Positions 17,610 to 25,451 of a stretch of 32,829 bases of DNA are shown piece by piece. Made by a program: the position numbers and the translations under genes. Source of the DNA: JBELHR01 sp049607205 (lineage in GTDB: Bacteria > Bacteroidota > Bacteroidia > Flavobacteriales > Flavobacteriaceae); contig JBMYWH010000026.1 in assembly GCA_049607205.1 (NCBI GenBank), forward strand, positions 1-32,829, read 5' to 3'. How positions within the stretch are numbered: position 1 is the first letter of the stretch; each line of letters begins with the position of its first letter. The notes beneath the pieces were generated by a model that was not told the DNA's origin, searched no databases, and saw nothing but the letters and a program-made list of their open reading frames with translations.

Positions 17610-17639
17610 AAAGCAGTGCCGATGGCACTGCTTTTTTTG
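17610..17639 (+). terminator. Terminator after the M16 peptidase gene
   Basis: A perfect 11-bp stem (17610-17620 with 17624-17634), a GAT loop and a following T-run form a strong intrinsic terminator 25 bp after the stop. Confidence 0.92.
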
Positions 17640-17662
17640 TGGAGTGGCTTGATTTTAATACT

Positions 17663-17670
17663 TAGATTTG
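17663..17670 (+). promoter_or_regulatory. Promoter -7 element very close to the YeeZ-like start
   Basis: TAGATTTG matches TAnnTTTG and ends only 4 bp before the ATG at 17675. A TTTG at 17636-17639 lies 23 bp upstream as a possible -33 element. If used, the transcript would start at or next to the ATG. Confidence 0.4.
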
Positions 17671-17674
17671 TTTT

Positions 17675-18430
17675 ATGAATAAAAGTGTATCAATCTTAGG
17701 TTTAGGCTGGTTAGGGATGCCGCTAGCGCAAGAGTTTTATTCAAAAGGCTTCGAAGTGCTTGGTTCCCGACGCGCTGAGGTGGAAGATCTTTTATTCAAA
17801 ACCTTTGTTGTAGATCTATCTGAGATCAGTGAGGTGGAGGCTTCTTTTTTTGAAGTAGATACTTTTATTATAGCCCTTCCATCAAAGGATCTCGAAGGCT
17901 ATCAAAATTTGATTGCTAGACTCAAGGGATCACTTAGCTTGAAGCAGGTTGTTTTGATGAGTACCACTTCGGTTTATGCTAGTTTGAATACCACTGTTGA
18001 TGAGGATTCGGAACTGAATGATTCGGTTAGAGTGGATATTGAATCTCTTTTTAAGCAGGCTTTTCCAGAGCGACTTTGTGTGCTACGCCTGGGAGGTTTA
18101 ATAGGTTATTCTAGGCAACCTGGTAATTTTTTTCAAGGAGGTAGAAGTATTCCTCAGCCAGATGGATATGTGAATTTAGTACATAGAGATGATGTGATAC
18201 AGTCCACTTTAAAGCTTGTTGAGGCAAGTGCAATAGGTTGTTATAATATTGTAGCTAGGGCCCATCCGGGCAGGGGAGTCTTTTATCATAACCAACAAGA
18301 AAAATTGGGGAATGCTCCAAGTCCTTTGCAGCGCGAGGATGTCTTGAAGTATAAAATTGTTTCTAGTGAGCGTATTCGGTCGGAGTTTGATGTGGTATTC
18401 CGTTATGATGATTTGATTGAGTTTCCTTAG
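17675..18430 (+). CDS. YeeZ-like NAD(P)-binding (SDR-type) protein
   Basis: A 251-residue cytoplasmic Rossmann-fold protein. The N-terminus reads SVSILGLGWLGMPLA, with the dinucleotide motif GLGWLG at 9-14. VLMSTTSVYA (about 90-99) is the extended-SDR active-site strand, and LGGLIGYSRQPGNF and YVNLVHRDDVI follow as in YeeZ-type proteins. The catalytic Tyr-x-x-x-Lys of true epimerases is not evident, which is usual for YeeZ relatives. Substrate is unknown. The start cannot move downstream without losing the first beta-strand. The end overlaps the start of the following short ORF by 14 bp. Confidence 0.8.
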   Translation: MNKSVSILGLGWLGMPLAQEFYSKGFEVLGSRRAEVEDLLFKTFVVDLSEISEVEASFFEVDTFIIALPSKDLEGYQNLIARLKGSLSLKQVVLMSTTSVYASLNTTVDEDSELNDSVRVDIESLFKQAFPERLCVLRLGGLIGYSRQPGNFFQGGRSIPQPDGYVNLVHRDDVIQSTLKLVEASAIGCYNIVARAHPGRGVFYHNQQEKLGNAPSPLQREDVLKYKIVSSERIRSEFDVVFRYDDLIEFP

Positions 18431-18620
18431 GAATTTTAGGTTTTTAACTGTTTGTTTTCTAGGTACGCTTTCTTTCTTATTAAGTTCCGATGGAATGTTT
18501 AATAAGGTGGACTGGATTTATGTTCCCAATGGCTTTGTGATCAAAGATTTGATGTTTCTAGGTTATAGCCTTTATTTAATTGGAGTAGGGAAAGAGGCTT
18601 TAAAAGCCTCTAGAGCTTAG
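18417..18620 (+). CDS. Short DUF417/YkgB-like C-terminal ORF, possible fragment
   Basis: A 67-residue ORF with a TTG start overlapping the upstream gene by 14 bp; no better start is seen. Its second half reads like the C-terminal end of DUF417 (YkgB) membrane proteins: TLSFLLSS followed by NGFVIKDLMFLGYSLYLIGVGKEAL, where family members have a SFL stretch and a GRFLxKDxxLLGAAL block. The usual first 100-120 residues are absent, and the upstream DNA is occupied by an intact unrelated gene. It is therefore either a decayed remnant or a minimal two-helix version. Whether it is translated is uncertain. Confidence 0.45.
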   Translation: MSFLRNFRFLTVCFLGTLSFLLSSDGMFNKVDWIYVPNGFVIKDLMFLGYSLYLIGVGKEALKASRA

Positions 18621-18628
18621 TCAAATAG

Positions 18629-19555
18629 TTATAATTTGATAGCGAATTTCTTAAGTCTACTGTCGAGCATATGTTCGGGAATAATCTTTTTTATTGAGTC
18701 TGCTACTGCATTGATCATTTGTTCACGAATAAAGTCTTTTTTGATGACTATACTGATTTCTCGAATAGCCGGTGGGTTGTCGATGGCTTTGATATTCTTT
18801 TGTTGAGCCTTGGTCAAAGAAGGGATGTGAAGTTCAGGGATAATGGAATATCCACCGTTTTTATCTACAATTTTAACTAATGTTTCTATGCTTCCAGCCT
18901 CGTAAACTTGATTAAAACTCAGGTCTTCTTTACAGAAATTAAAGGTTTGATCTCTTAAACAATGACCTTCTTCTAAGACCCATAAGTTGTCTTTAGGAAA
19001 ACTATCTGCTGAGAGTTCTTTGAGCATAAGGGAGGGAGAGTTTGGTGGGAAATATGCCACGAAACGTTCATAATAGAGTGGTATTTCGTAAAACTGTTCC
19101 TGCTCTAAAGGAGTGGCCGCTATAAAGAGGTCTATTTCTTCTTTACTTAGAGCCTCTATAAGGGTTTGAGTATTCATTTCTGTTAATGTCAATTGAATCT
19201 CAGGATAATTCTTTTTGAATAAAAAGATTAATTCCGGAATTAAGTAAGGAGCTAAGGTTGGAATAACCCCTATGTGCAAAGGACCGTCTAGGGTAGCGGT
19301 TTGGTGCTGAACTAATTCTTTTATTTTATTGAGCTCTCTTAGGCTTGCCTCGGCTTGTTCGACTATTTTACTGCCAATTTTGGTGATTTCTAAAGGGTGC
19401 TTACTTCGATCAAAGAGTTCTACCTCCAACTCTTGCTCAACTTTTTTGATCATTAGACTCAACGTTGGTTGAGAAACACCACAATGTTTAGCTGCTTTAC
19501 CGAAATGTTTGAATCGATTCAGCGCACATAAATATTCTAATTGATTGATAGTCAT
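18629..19555 (-). CDS. oxyR: OxyR peroxide-responsive LysR-type regulator
   Basis: A 308-residue LysR-family activator. The N-terminal winged helix (1-65) includes LEYLCALNRFKHFGKAAKHC and QPTLSLMIKKVEQELEVELFDR. The regulatory domain carries the OxyR redox pair in EEGHCLRDQTFNFCKED: Cys199 and Cys208, with the same numbering and spacing as Escherichia coli OxyR. Peroxide oxidises Cys199 and the disulfide form activates transcription. It is divergent from ahpC across 121 bp, the classic arrangement for autoregulation and ahpC activation. Assignment is strong because both sensor cysteines and their context are conserved. Confidence 0.95.
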   Translation of the reverse strand: MTINQLEYLCALNRFKHFGKAAKHCGVSQPTLSLMIKKVEQELEVELFDRSKHPLEITKIGSKIVEQAEASLRELNKIKELVQHQTATLDGPLHIGVIPTLAPYLIPELIFLFKKNYPEIQLTLTEMNTQTLIEALSKEEIDLFIAATPLEQEQFYEIPLYYERFVAYFPPNSPSLMLKELSADSFPKDNLWVLEEGHCLRDQTFNFCKEDLSFNQVYEAGSIETLVKIVDKNGGYSIIPELHIPSLTKAQQKNIKAIDNPPAIREISIVIKKDFIREQMINAVADSIKKIIPEHMLDSRLKKFAIKL

Positions 19556-19576
19556 TGTTATTTACTTTTATAAATA

Positions 19577-19584
19577 CAAATATA
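19577..19584 (-). promoter_or_regulatory. -7 element of oxyR
   Basis: Minus strand reads TATATTTG, an exact TAnnTTTG match, 21 bp upstream of the oxyR ATG. It is back to back with the ahpC promoter. Confidence 0.55.
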
Positions 19585-19596
19585 AAGATTATCTAT
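19582..19596. promoter_or_regulatory. Candidate OxyR half-site
   Basis: ATAAAGATTATCTAT keeps the outer ATA and CTAT and the central A of the OxyR half-site ATAGnTnnnAnCTAT. The second half-site, seven bases further on, is poor. It overlaps the oxyR -7 element, as expected for autorepression, and lies upstream of the ahpC promoter. Confidence 0.4.
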
Positions 19597-19619
19597 TTTA
19601 TAAATCAATGAAGAGGTTG

Positions 19620-19627
19620 TATATTTG
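19620..19627 (+). promoter_or_regulatory. -7 element of ahpC
   Basis: TATATTTG matches TAnnTTTG exactly, 50 bp upstream of the ahpC ATG. No -33 TTG is present, consistent with an activator-dependent promoter. Confidence 0.55.
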
Positions 19628-19676
19628 CCTTGTCAACAGACACAAAAAAATATTAAAGTTCTAAAAAAATAAAATT

Positions 19677-20240
19677 ATGTCACAAATCGGAAATCAAGTA
19701 GTAGATTTTAAAGTACAAGCTTATGTTAATGATGGATTCAAAGAAGTAACTAAGAATGATATCTTAGGGAAATGGTCTATTTTCTTCTTTTATCCTGCAG
19801 ATTTTACATTTGTATGCCCAACAGAATTAGAAGATTTAGCTAACCTTTATCCAGAATTCAAAGAAGCTGGAGCTGAGGTTTATTCAGTATCTACTGATAC
19901 TCATTTTGTACACAAAGCTTGGCATGATGCTTCTGAAACTATTCAGAAAATTACTTATCCTATGCTTGCTGATCCAACAGGAGTTCTTTCAAGAGGATTT
20001 GACGTTATGATTGAAGAAGATGGAATGGCAGAACGTGGTACGTTTGTTGTTAATCCAGAAGGAGAAATCGTTTCTTACGAGGTAATCGCTGGAAATGTAG
20101 GAAGAAATGCAGAGGAGTTATTAAGAAAATTCAAAGCCCTTCAATTTGTAGCAGCAAACCCATCAGAAGTTTGTCCAGCAAAATGGAAAGAAGGAAATGA
20201 AACTCTTTCTCCAAGTATTGATTTAGTAGGAAAATTATAA
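19677..20240 (+). CDS. ahpC: Alkyl hydroperoxide reductase subunit C (peroxiredoxin)
   Basis: A 187-residue typical 2-Cys peroxiredoxin that reduces hydrogen peroxide, organic peroxides and peroxynitrite in the cytoplasm. The peroxidatic cysteine is Cys47 in the motif DFTFVCPTE, with the supporting Thr and an Arg in GNVGRN. The resolving cysteine is Cys166 in SEVCPAKW. The length matches the AhpC1 subgroup, which is recycled by AhpF, the product of the next gene. Divergent oxyR and a candidate OxyR site indicate peroxide induction. A strong terminator follows. Confidence 0.97.
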   Translation: MSQIGNQVVDFKVQAYVNDGFKEVTKNDILGKWSIFFFYPADFTFVCPTELEDLANLYPEFKEAGAEVYSVSTDTHFVHKAWHDASETIQKITYPMLADPTGVLSRGFDVMIEEDGMAERGTFVVNPEGEIVSYEVIAGNVGRNAEELLRKFKALQFVAANPSEVCPAKWKEGNETLSPSIDLVGKL

Positions 20241-20264
20241 TCAGTATCACAATCAAACTATATT

Positions 20265-20297
20265 GAGGTGACTGGTTTTCAGTCACCTCTTTTTTTT
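20265..20297 (+). terminator. Terminator between ahpC and ahpF
   Basis: A perfect 10-bp stem (20265-20274 with 20280-20289), a five-base loop and eight T residues. No matching TAnnTTTG promoter follows before ahpF (only TAAATTTA), so partial read-through probably sets the lower level of ahpF. Confidence 0.9.
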
Positions 20298-20318
20298 AAC
20301 AATTAAATTTAGAATACC

Positions 20319-21878
20319 ATGTTAGCACAAGGTTTGAAAGATCAAGTAAAAGCAGTTTTTGCAAATTTAAATAATGAATATACGTTAAAAGCTTCTGTTT
20401 CAGAAGATCACCCTAAGAGAGAAGAGTTAGTCGGTTTGTTGACTGACGTTGCGGGATGTTCTGATAAAGTAAGCTTTGTTGAAGAGAAAGGAGAGGCACT
20501 TAGTTTTGAAGTGTTGCAAAATGAGGAGAGTTCATCTAATATTCAGTTTAAAATGGTGCCTAATGGGCATGAATTTACGACTCTTTTATTAGCTGTGTTA
20601 AACAAAGATGGTATCGGTAAAAACTTACCTGATCAAGCTACGATTAAAAGAATACAAGCCTTAGATGGTTCTGTTTTAATTAAGAGTTTTATCTCATTGA
20701 CTTGTACGAATTGTCCAGATGTGGTTCAAGCTTTGAATTTGATGGCCATTTATAATCCAAATATCTCTCATGAACTCATTGATGGAGGTCTTTATCAAGA
20801 AGAGATTGATGCTTTAAATGTTCAAGCTGTTCCAACAGTATATGCAGATAAGGAAGTTTTGCATATCGGTAGATCAACTTTGGGAGAATTATTGGATAAG
20901 TTAGAAACTCAAATGGGTTCTACTTTTCAGGTAGAAAATCAAGAACCTGTAAACTATGACGTTGTCGTTGTAGGAGGTGGGCCTGCAGGGGTTTCATCAG
21001 CGATTTATTCTGCGCGTAAAGGATTTTCTGTTGCTTTAGTAGCGGACGCTGTTGGAGGACAAGTCTTAGAAACTATGGGGATCGAAAACTTGATTTCGAC
21101 GCCTAAAACTACGGGTAAAGAGCTTTCAGCAGATATGAGGTCTCATTTAGAGGACTATAATATTGATATTCTTGAAAACAGACGTGTACAACGTACCGAG
21201 GTGGTAGATGGTTTTAAACATGTGTATGCTTCTACAGGTGAAGTGTTCGTTACACCAGCTTTAATCATTGCTACAGGAGCAAGTTGGAGAAAATTAAATG
21301 TTCCTGGTGAACAAAAATATATAGGTTCTGGTGTTGCTTTCTGTACACATTGTGATGGACCTTTTTATAAGGATAAGAAAGTAGTCGTTGTAGGTGGAGG
21401 AAACTCTGGTTTAGAGGCTGCTATTGATCTATCGTCAATTGCTACCGAAGTTACTGTACTAGAGTTTATGGATACGGTAAAAGGAGATCAGGTCCTTCAA
21501 AATAAAATTGATGCTTTAGCAAATGTAAAGATCATCACAATGGCTCAAACTATGGAGGTTGTAGGAGATGATACTAAAGTAACTGGAATTGTCTATAAAA
21601 ATAGAGAAACAGAGGAGTTGGTAGAGTTAACTACTGATGGGGTTTTTGTTCAAATCGGCCTTCAACCTAACAGTTCTGTATTCAAAGATTTAGTTTCAAC
21701 AAATCGATTTGGAGAAATAGAAGTGGATCCAAATTGCCGTACTAATGTCGCGGGTGTTTATGCTGCAGGGGATGTCACAGTAGTCCCTTATAAACAAATT
21801 GTTGTTGCTATGGGAGAAGGTTCTAAGGCGGCATTATCCGCTTTTGATGATCAGATTAAAGATCTTCAATTAGCCTAG
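20319..21878 (+). CDS. ahpF: Alkyl hydroperoxide reductase subunit F
   Basis: A 519-residue flavoprotein disulfide reductase that passes electrons from NADH to AhpC. Residues 1-200 are the tandem thioredoxin-fold domain with the redox pair Cys129/Cys132 (TCTNCPDV), numbered exactly as in Escherichia coli AhpF. Residues about 212-519 resemble thioredoxin reductase: FAD-binding YDVVVVGGGPAGVSSA, catalytic pair Cys342/Cys345 in FCTHCDGP, NAD-binding VVVVGGGNSGLEAA and closing GVYAAGDVTVVPYKQ. It lies 78 bp after ahpC in the same direction and is separated by a terminator. Confidence 0.97.
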   Translation: MLAQGLKDQVKAVFANLNNEYTLKASVSEDHPKREELVGLLTDVAGCSDKVSFVEEKGEALSFEVLQNEESSSNIQFKMVPNGHEFTTLLLAVLNKDGIGKNLPDQATIKRIQALDGSVLIKSFISLTCTNCPDVVQALNLMAIYNPNISHELIDGGLYQEEIDALNVQAVPTVYADKEVLHIGRSTLGELLDKLETQMGSTFQVENQEPVNYDVVVVGGGPAGVSSAIYSARKGFSVALVADAVGGQVLETMGIENLISTPKTTGKELSADMRSHLEDYNIDILENRRVQRTEVVDGFKHVYASTGEVFVTPALIIATGASWRKLNVPGEQKYIGSGVAFCTHCDGPFYKDKKVVVVGGGNSGLEAAIDLSSIATEVTVLEFMDTVKGDQVLQNKIDALANVKIITMAQTMEVVGDDTKVTGIVYKNRETEELVELTTDGVFVQIGLQPNSSVFKDLVSTNRFGEIEVDPNCRTNVAGVYAAGDVTVVPYKQIVVAMGEGSKAALSAFDDQIKDLQLA

Positions 21879-21905
21879 GCTTCCATAATCTAATAGTTTT
21901 ATATA

Positions 21906-21933
21906 AAAGACCTCTTTCATGGGGTCTTTTTTT
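21906..21933 (+). terminator. Terminator after ahpF
   Basis: A 9-bp stem (21906-21914 with 21921-21929, one G-T pair), a TTTCAT loop and a T-run. It ends at the stop of the convergent DUF805 gene and may act in both directions. Confidence 0.85.
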
Positions 21934-22375
21934 ATGCGATAAAGTTATCTTCATTATATAAAGGGTCAGGCCCATATTTATTAGGTCCTGGAGTTCCTCG
22001 TTTCAAGCATAAATAGAATAAATAGGCTCCGAGAGTTAAGCTGCTCGCGACAGAGGCCAGGATCCAATTACTCTCGGGAAGAAGGAATACAACCGAATAA
22101 TTAAGAATTCCCAAAAGGTATATTAATAAAATCAGCCAACCAGGTTTATTCACATCATGTAATCTTCGTACAGAAATGGCAATAGAGGGGATTAAAGCTA
22201 TAAGACCATAAGTAATAGAAATCCAGTCAACTGTCATTGGGATGAATAATTCAATAAAGACGAGAATATAGGTAACAGCCATGTTTAGTATTTGAAACAT
22301 CCAAAACTCATTTCTAGTAGTTCTAGTTTTGAAGTCGGAGAATTGTTTGAAGGCGTTTATGTAGATTTTGATCAT
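21932..22375 (-). CDS. DUF805 membrane protein
   Basis: A 147-residue inner-membrane protein of the DUF805 family, with about four transmembrane helices. Family hallmarks are the N-terminal RTTRNEFWMFQILNM, the cytosolic loop SVRRLHDVNKPGWLILL, and the C-terminal GTPGPNKYGPDPLY. Some relatives are linked to inner-membrane stress or transporter complexes, but no defined activity is known. It lies 50 bp downstream of the acetyltransferase gene on the same strand and ends against the ahpF terminator. Confidence 0.88.
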   Translation of the reverse strand: MIKIYINAFKQFSDFKTRTTRNEFWMFQILNMAVTYILVFIELFIPMTVDWISITYGLIALIPSIAISVRRLHDVNKPGWLILLIYLLGILNYSVVFLLPESNWILASVASSLTLGAYLFYLCLKRGTPGPNKYGPDPLYNEDNFIA

Positions 22376-22425
22376 TCAACGAAGTTAACGAAAAAGCCCT
22401 ACGCTTTTACACGTAAGGACAAGGG

Positions 22426-23013
22426 TTAATATCTAGTTAAGTGAACTAGTTCTGTGCTTGAGCCCTTGAAATCATGGAAACCGAGTCGATTATAAAACTG
22501 TAGAGCTCCAATGTTTCGTGTGTTCACTTCTACATTTTTAATGGAAGAGTCTTTTAAAGCCTCTTCGCAAAGTTTCCTGCCAATACCCTGTCTCATAAAT
22601 GCAGGACTTATAAAGAGAAGTTCTATACTTGAGTTAGAGGTGGCAATGAAACCTATAATGTCTTGATTGATGTAGGCAGCATTAAGTGTGTACTGGCTTA
22701 ATAAATCAATGAGGTTAGGTTTATTGAAATAATTCAAATCTTCTTCTGTTAAGAATTCATGGGTGTGACGGACTGAATTTTCCCAAATCGACAGCAGTTC
22801 TGGATATTCTTCAGAGGAAGGTTTTGATATTTTGATTTTAGCTGCTTTTTGAGTGACAGGTTGGGCACGGTAGCCGAATTCTTGAATAAGTTCCTGAAGT
22901 TCGTCCTTAGTCATAAGGGGGCTGTCTAAATCTCCCGGGCTGAGGTAAATTGTCTTGTCTGATTTACTGTGGCTTAAGCCAATAGTTTTAAGGAGATTAT
23001 TTTCTCTATTCAT
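22426..23013 (-). CDS. GNAT acetyltransferase with N-terminal extension
   Basis: A 195-residue protein. The C-terminal GNAT domain (about 59-195) resembles YjaB-type acetyltransferases: EEYPELLSIWENSVRHTHEFL, the strand IELLFISPAF, the acetyl-CoA loop RQGIGRKLCEEA (Arg141-Arg146) and NIGALQFYNRLGFHDF. Residues 1-58 precede the normal domain start and include YLSPGDLDSPLMTKDELQEL. I do not recognise them, and no methionine near the domain start would allow a shorter protein from ATG. The extension could be a small accessory helix-loop region. Substrate unknown. Confidence 0.82.
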   Translation of the reverse strand: MNRENNLLKTIGLSHSKSDKTIYLSPGDLDSPLMTKDELQELIQEFGYRAQPVTQKAAKIKISKPSSEEYPELLSIWENSVRHTHEFLTEEDLNYFNKPNLIDLLSQYTLNAAYINQDIIGFIATSNSSIELLFISPAFMRQGIGRKLCEEALKDSSIKNVEVNTRNIGALQFYNRLGFHDFKGSSTELVHLTRY

Positions 23014-23041
23014 CCCATTAAGATAAGGATTATAAATAGAA

Positions 23042-23067
23042 AAAGAGCTTCTTTTAGGAAGCTCTTT
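23042..23067 (-). terminator. Terminator of the exported isomerase-like gene
   Basis: A perfect 10-bp stem (23042-23051 with 23058-23067) with loop TTTTAG; both sides carry A/T runs. On the minus strand a T-run follows, ending the gene at 23093-23944 upstream of the acetyltransferase gene. Confidence 0.88.
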
Positions 23068-23092
23068 TTATCTCGGGTAGAGAGGTGCGGAT

Positions 23093-23944
23093 TTATTGAA
23101 ATCCGAATTTCTTAAGTCCTTTACGGCTTATTTTGATGGCGTCAAGGGGCTTTAATTCAAAGCATTGATCTTGTTCTACCATATAGTATAGCATTCCAGA
23201 TTCTTTTTTGTGCTTCAAAATTTCTCCAAAGTCAATACTTCCTTGCCCAACCGGTGCAAACCAGCCTTCAGCATTCATGTCTTTTACATGCCAGATTTTG
23301 AAGCGTCCAGGATATTTTTTGAAATAAGCTATTGGATCCGCTCCTGCTTTAGTAACCCAGAATAAATCCATTTGAAAGTTCACGTATTTTGCATCGCAAT
23401 GTTCAAGTAGATACTCTATAGGAACTAAACCTTGAGCATCTACTTTAAATTCGAAATCGTGATTGTGATATAGAAGTTTTAGACCTTGTTCGTGGCACTT
23501 TTTTCCTAGATCATTGAGGATTTCAGCTAGTTTTTTGGCACCGCCTTCCATACTCATAGTCATGGTTTTATCGTCGAATTTAAACATTCCCATTGGAGGA
23601 ACTGGTATCACGAAATATTCAAATCCTGCAGCTTTTACGTCCATGATCATTTGGTCGGCATTTTCAGGAGTCATTCCACCTTGATGTGAGCTTACTGGAA
23701 TAAGGTTGTAAGAGCTTAATAAAGCTTTGAAGTCTGAAGGACTCATTCCATAAAACTTACCTTCATTGTAACCTGCGGCCTCAATATAGGCATAACCATC
23801 CTGAGCAACTTCCTTTAAGGTTTCGCTTGGGTTGTCCCCCATCTCTGCTCTTAAAGTATATAATGCTAGACCACCAGACTGTTCTTGAGCATTAACTTGG
23901 ATCAGACATAATAATGCTATAATACTTATATGAATTCTTTTCAT
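23093..23944 (-). CDS. Exported sugar phosphate isomerase/epimerase-like TIM barrel
   Basis: A 283-residue protein of the xylose-isomerase-like (AP endonuclease 2) TIM-barrel family with an export signal, MKRIHISIIALLCLIQVNAQ. Conserved metal-site positions are Glu165 in YHNHDFEF, Asp193 in NFQMDLFW, His219 in IWHVKDM and Glu257 in YMVEQDQC. Such exported homologues are common in Bacteroidota and act on sugars or inositol-like compounds, but the substrate is not predictable here. It is not linked to an oxidoreductase gene. It has its own terminator and is divergent from the porin-like gene. The 215-bp gap to 24159 shows no strong promoter match. Confidence 0.85.
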   Translation of the reverse strand: MKRIHISIIALLCLIQVNAQEQSGGLALYTLRAEMGDNPSETLKEVAQDGYAYIEAAGYNEGKFYGMSPSDFKALLSSYNLIPVSSHQGGMTPENADQMIMDVKAAGFEYFVIPVPPMGMFKFDDKTMTMSMEGGAKKLAEILNDLGKKCHEQGLKLLYHNHDFEFKVDAQGLVPIEYLLEHCDAKYVNFQMDLFWVTKAGADPIAYFKKYPGRFKIWHVKDMNAEGWFAPVGQGSIDFGEILKHKKESGMLYYMVEQDQCFELKPLDAIKISRKGLKKFGFQ

Positions 23945-24126
23945 TTCTATAATTTTTTGTTGAATATAGGTTTAAAAAGCCCTTGTGGTGTTTAAAATTT
24001 ATCGATGAAGGATTTTAGAACTTGGAGGGCGAGGTTTGTGAGTATTCTCTCTATAGGCTAGTGATTTGAAATAGTTTGAGATGCCTTTAACTGGTTCAGA
24101 GGGAAATAAAACTGCAATATTTTTTG

Positions 24127-24134
24127 TAAATTTA
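24127..24134 (+). promoter_or_regulatory. Possible -7 element of the porin-like gene
   Basis: TAAATTTA is one base off TAnnTTTG and sits 25 bp upstream of the ATG at 24160. No -33 element is evident. Confidence 0.3.
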
Positions 24135-24159
24135 GAGTACTGGCCATTTTGTTAATTAT

Positions 24160-25260
24160 ATGAAAATCAAGCTCTTTTTGATCGTTTTCTTTGTTGTCCA
24201 TGTTGTCTTTTCTCAGAAGGAAGAGGGGATTAATTATTTAGAGAAATTTCAAATTCCCATGCATATCAGGTTGGATTTACGACATCTGGATTATCGCCAG
24301 AATTCAGAGGATCTGCAGGATGATACTAGATTCCAGTTTTCTTATTTTAAAATTGATATGATTGGGAGAATTACTAAAAATTTAGGAGCCCGTTTAAGAT
24401 TTAGTCCAGCGTCCAACGGAATTGCGACAAATGGTTTGTTGAGTAATGTAAATCTAGCCCATGTGGATTATACATCAGACAATGGTAAATGGTATTTTGA
24501 AGTAGGGAAAAGTTTTATGTTTCTGGGGACTGCAGAGCAACAGTACCTTGGAGGAGATGTTTATAATTATAGTATTATTAGCAATAATTTGAATGTTTAT
24601 AAAACTGGGGTTACTGCTCAATATACTATAAACGAAAAACAAGTTGTCGGTTTTCAGGTTTTGAACTCTGAGGAGGACCAAGAGGGAGCAATGCAAGAAT
24701 TAGAATATAATGCCTATTGGTTTGGGAAATTGGGGGATAAGATTGATACGTACTTTTCAGGAACTGTAATTTTAGGTCAGAATCAAAAGGAAGTACCTTA
24801 CGTTTTTAATGGAGGGTTTAAATTTCGTTTAGGAGATTATCATTTAGATACGGATGCGGCTATTTTATATAATTTTCCTAATTTTTATAAAGAAACCATG
24901 TACTATTCTTTTCCGATTCAGTTGGCAAAAGTTGATGGGAATTGGTCTCCCATTGGGAAGTATATTTATAATATAGTAGACCCTAAAGAGAATGTCCCTG
25001 TTACTGTTAACGGTGATGATTTATTAATTGATGTTGCGCATGTACACACTGTTGAATTGGGATTACAATATTATCCTAAAGCTGGGAAGAATTTGAGGTT
25101 TCATTTGGTTAGCTCTTATACTTTTGACAGTGATATAGTGAGCTATACTCCGCCGAATTCAGATCCGAATAGCTCAAGATTCCATTATAATGCTGCTTTT
25201 CAAATTATTCTAGGATGTCGAATTGCATTTGATCCTTTACATGGACTTTGGAATCGATAG
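24160..25260 (+). CDS. Porin-like outer-membrane beta-barrel protein
   Basis: A 366-residue protein with signal peptide MKIKLFLIVFFVVHVVFSQ. The mature chain alternates polar and hydrophobic residues in many short strands (FQFSYFKIDMIGRITKNLGARLRFSP, NVYKTGVTAQYTI, HTVELGLQYYP) and ends in an aromatic strand, consistent with a 16- to 18-stranded barrel of the OprO/OprP porin type. FEVGKSFMFLGTAEQQYLGGD is a plausible constriction-loop region. Specific uptake substrate unknown. Convergent with the response regulator across a 289-bp gap filled with inverted repeats. Confidence 0.65.
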   Translation: MKIKLFLIVFFVVHVVFSQKEEGINYLEKFQIPMHIRLDLRHLDYRQNSEDLQDDTRFQFSYFKIDMIGRITKNLGARLRFSPASNGIATNGLLSNVNLAHVDYTSDNGKWYFEVGKSFMFLGTAEQQYLGGDVYNYSIISNNLNVYKTGVTAQYTINEKQVVGFQVLNSEEDQEGAMQELEYNAYWFGKLGDKIDTYFSGTVILGQNQKEVPYVFNGGFKFRLGDYHLDTDAAILYNFPNFYKETMYYSFPIQLAKVDGNWSPIGKYIYNIVDPKENVPVTVNGDDLLIDVAHVHTVELGLQYYPKAGKNLRFHLVSSYTFDSDIVSYTPPNSDPNSSRFHYNAAFQIILGCRIAFDPLHGLWNR

Positions 25261-25280
25261 TAGGTAGCTTCGTTATGGTA

Positions 25281-25316
25281 TAAAAAAAACAGAACCATGG
25301 TGGAAGATGGTCCTGT
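25281..25316 (-). terminator. Possible minus-strand terminator (dyad A)
   Basis: A 10-bp stem with one A-C mismatch and loop GGTGGAAG. On the minus strand it is followed by eight T residues (25282-25289). It lies 106 bp beyond dyad D, so it could end a separate short transcript. Confidence 0.45.
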
Positions 25317-25414
25317 GTATTTGGATAAATAATAATTTATCCTTTAGGGTGGAGTTTATTTTGTTTAATGACTACAATATCGTAATTTTCAATGGATTAA
25401 ACAAAATGTTTTGA

Positions 25415-25451
25415 TATAAAAAAAGATCTTGAGGAATTCCCCAAGATCTTT
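25415..25451 (-). terminator. Possible minus-strand terminator (dyad D)
   Basis: Fifteen-base arms with one mismatch meet at a central GAATTC. On the minus strand a T-run follows (25418-25424). It is about 100 bp past the response regulator stop and probably ends the long minus-strand operon. Confidence 0.6.

Noticed and set aside
18618..18643. Small hairpin between the DUF417-like ORF and oxyR as a terminator
   Set aside because: Only six base pairs, A+T only apart from one pair, and no T-run.
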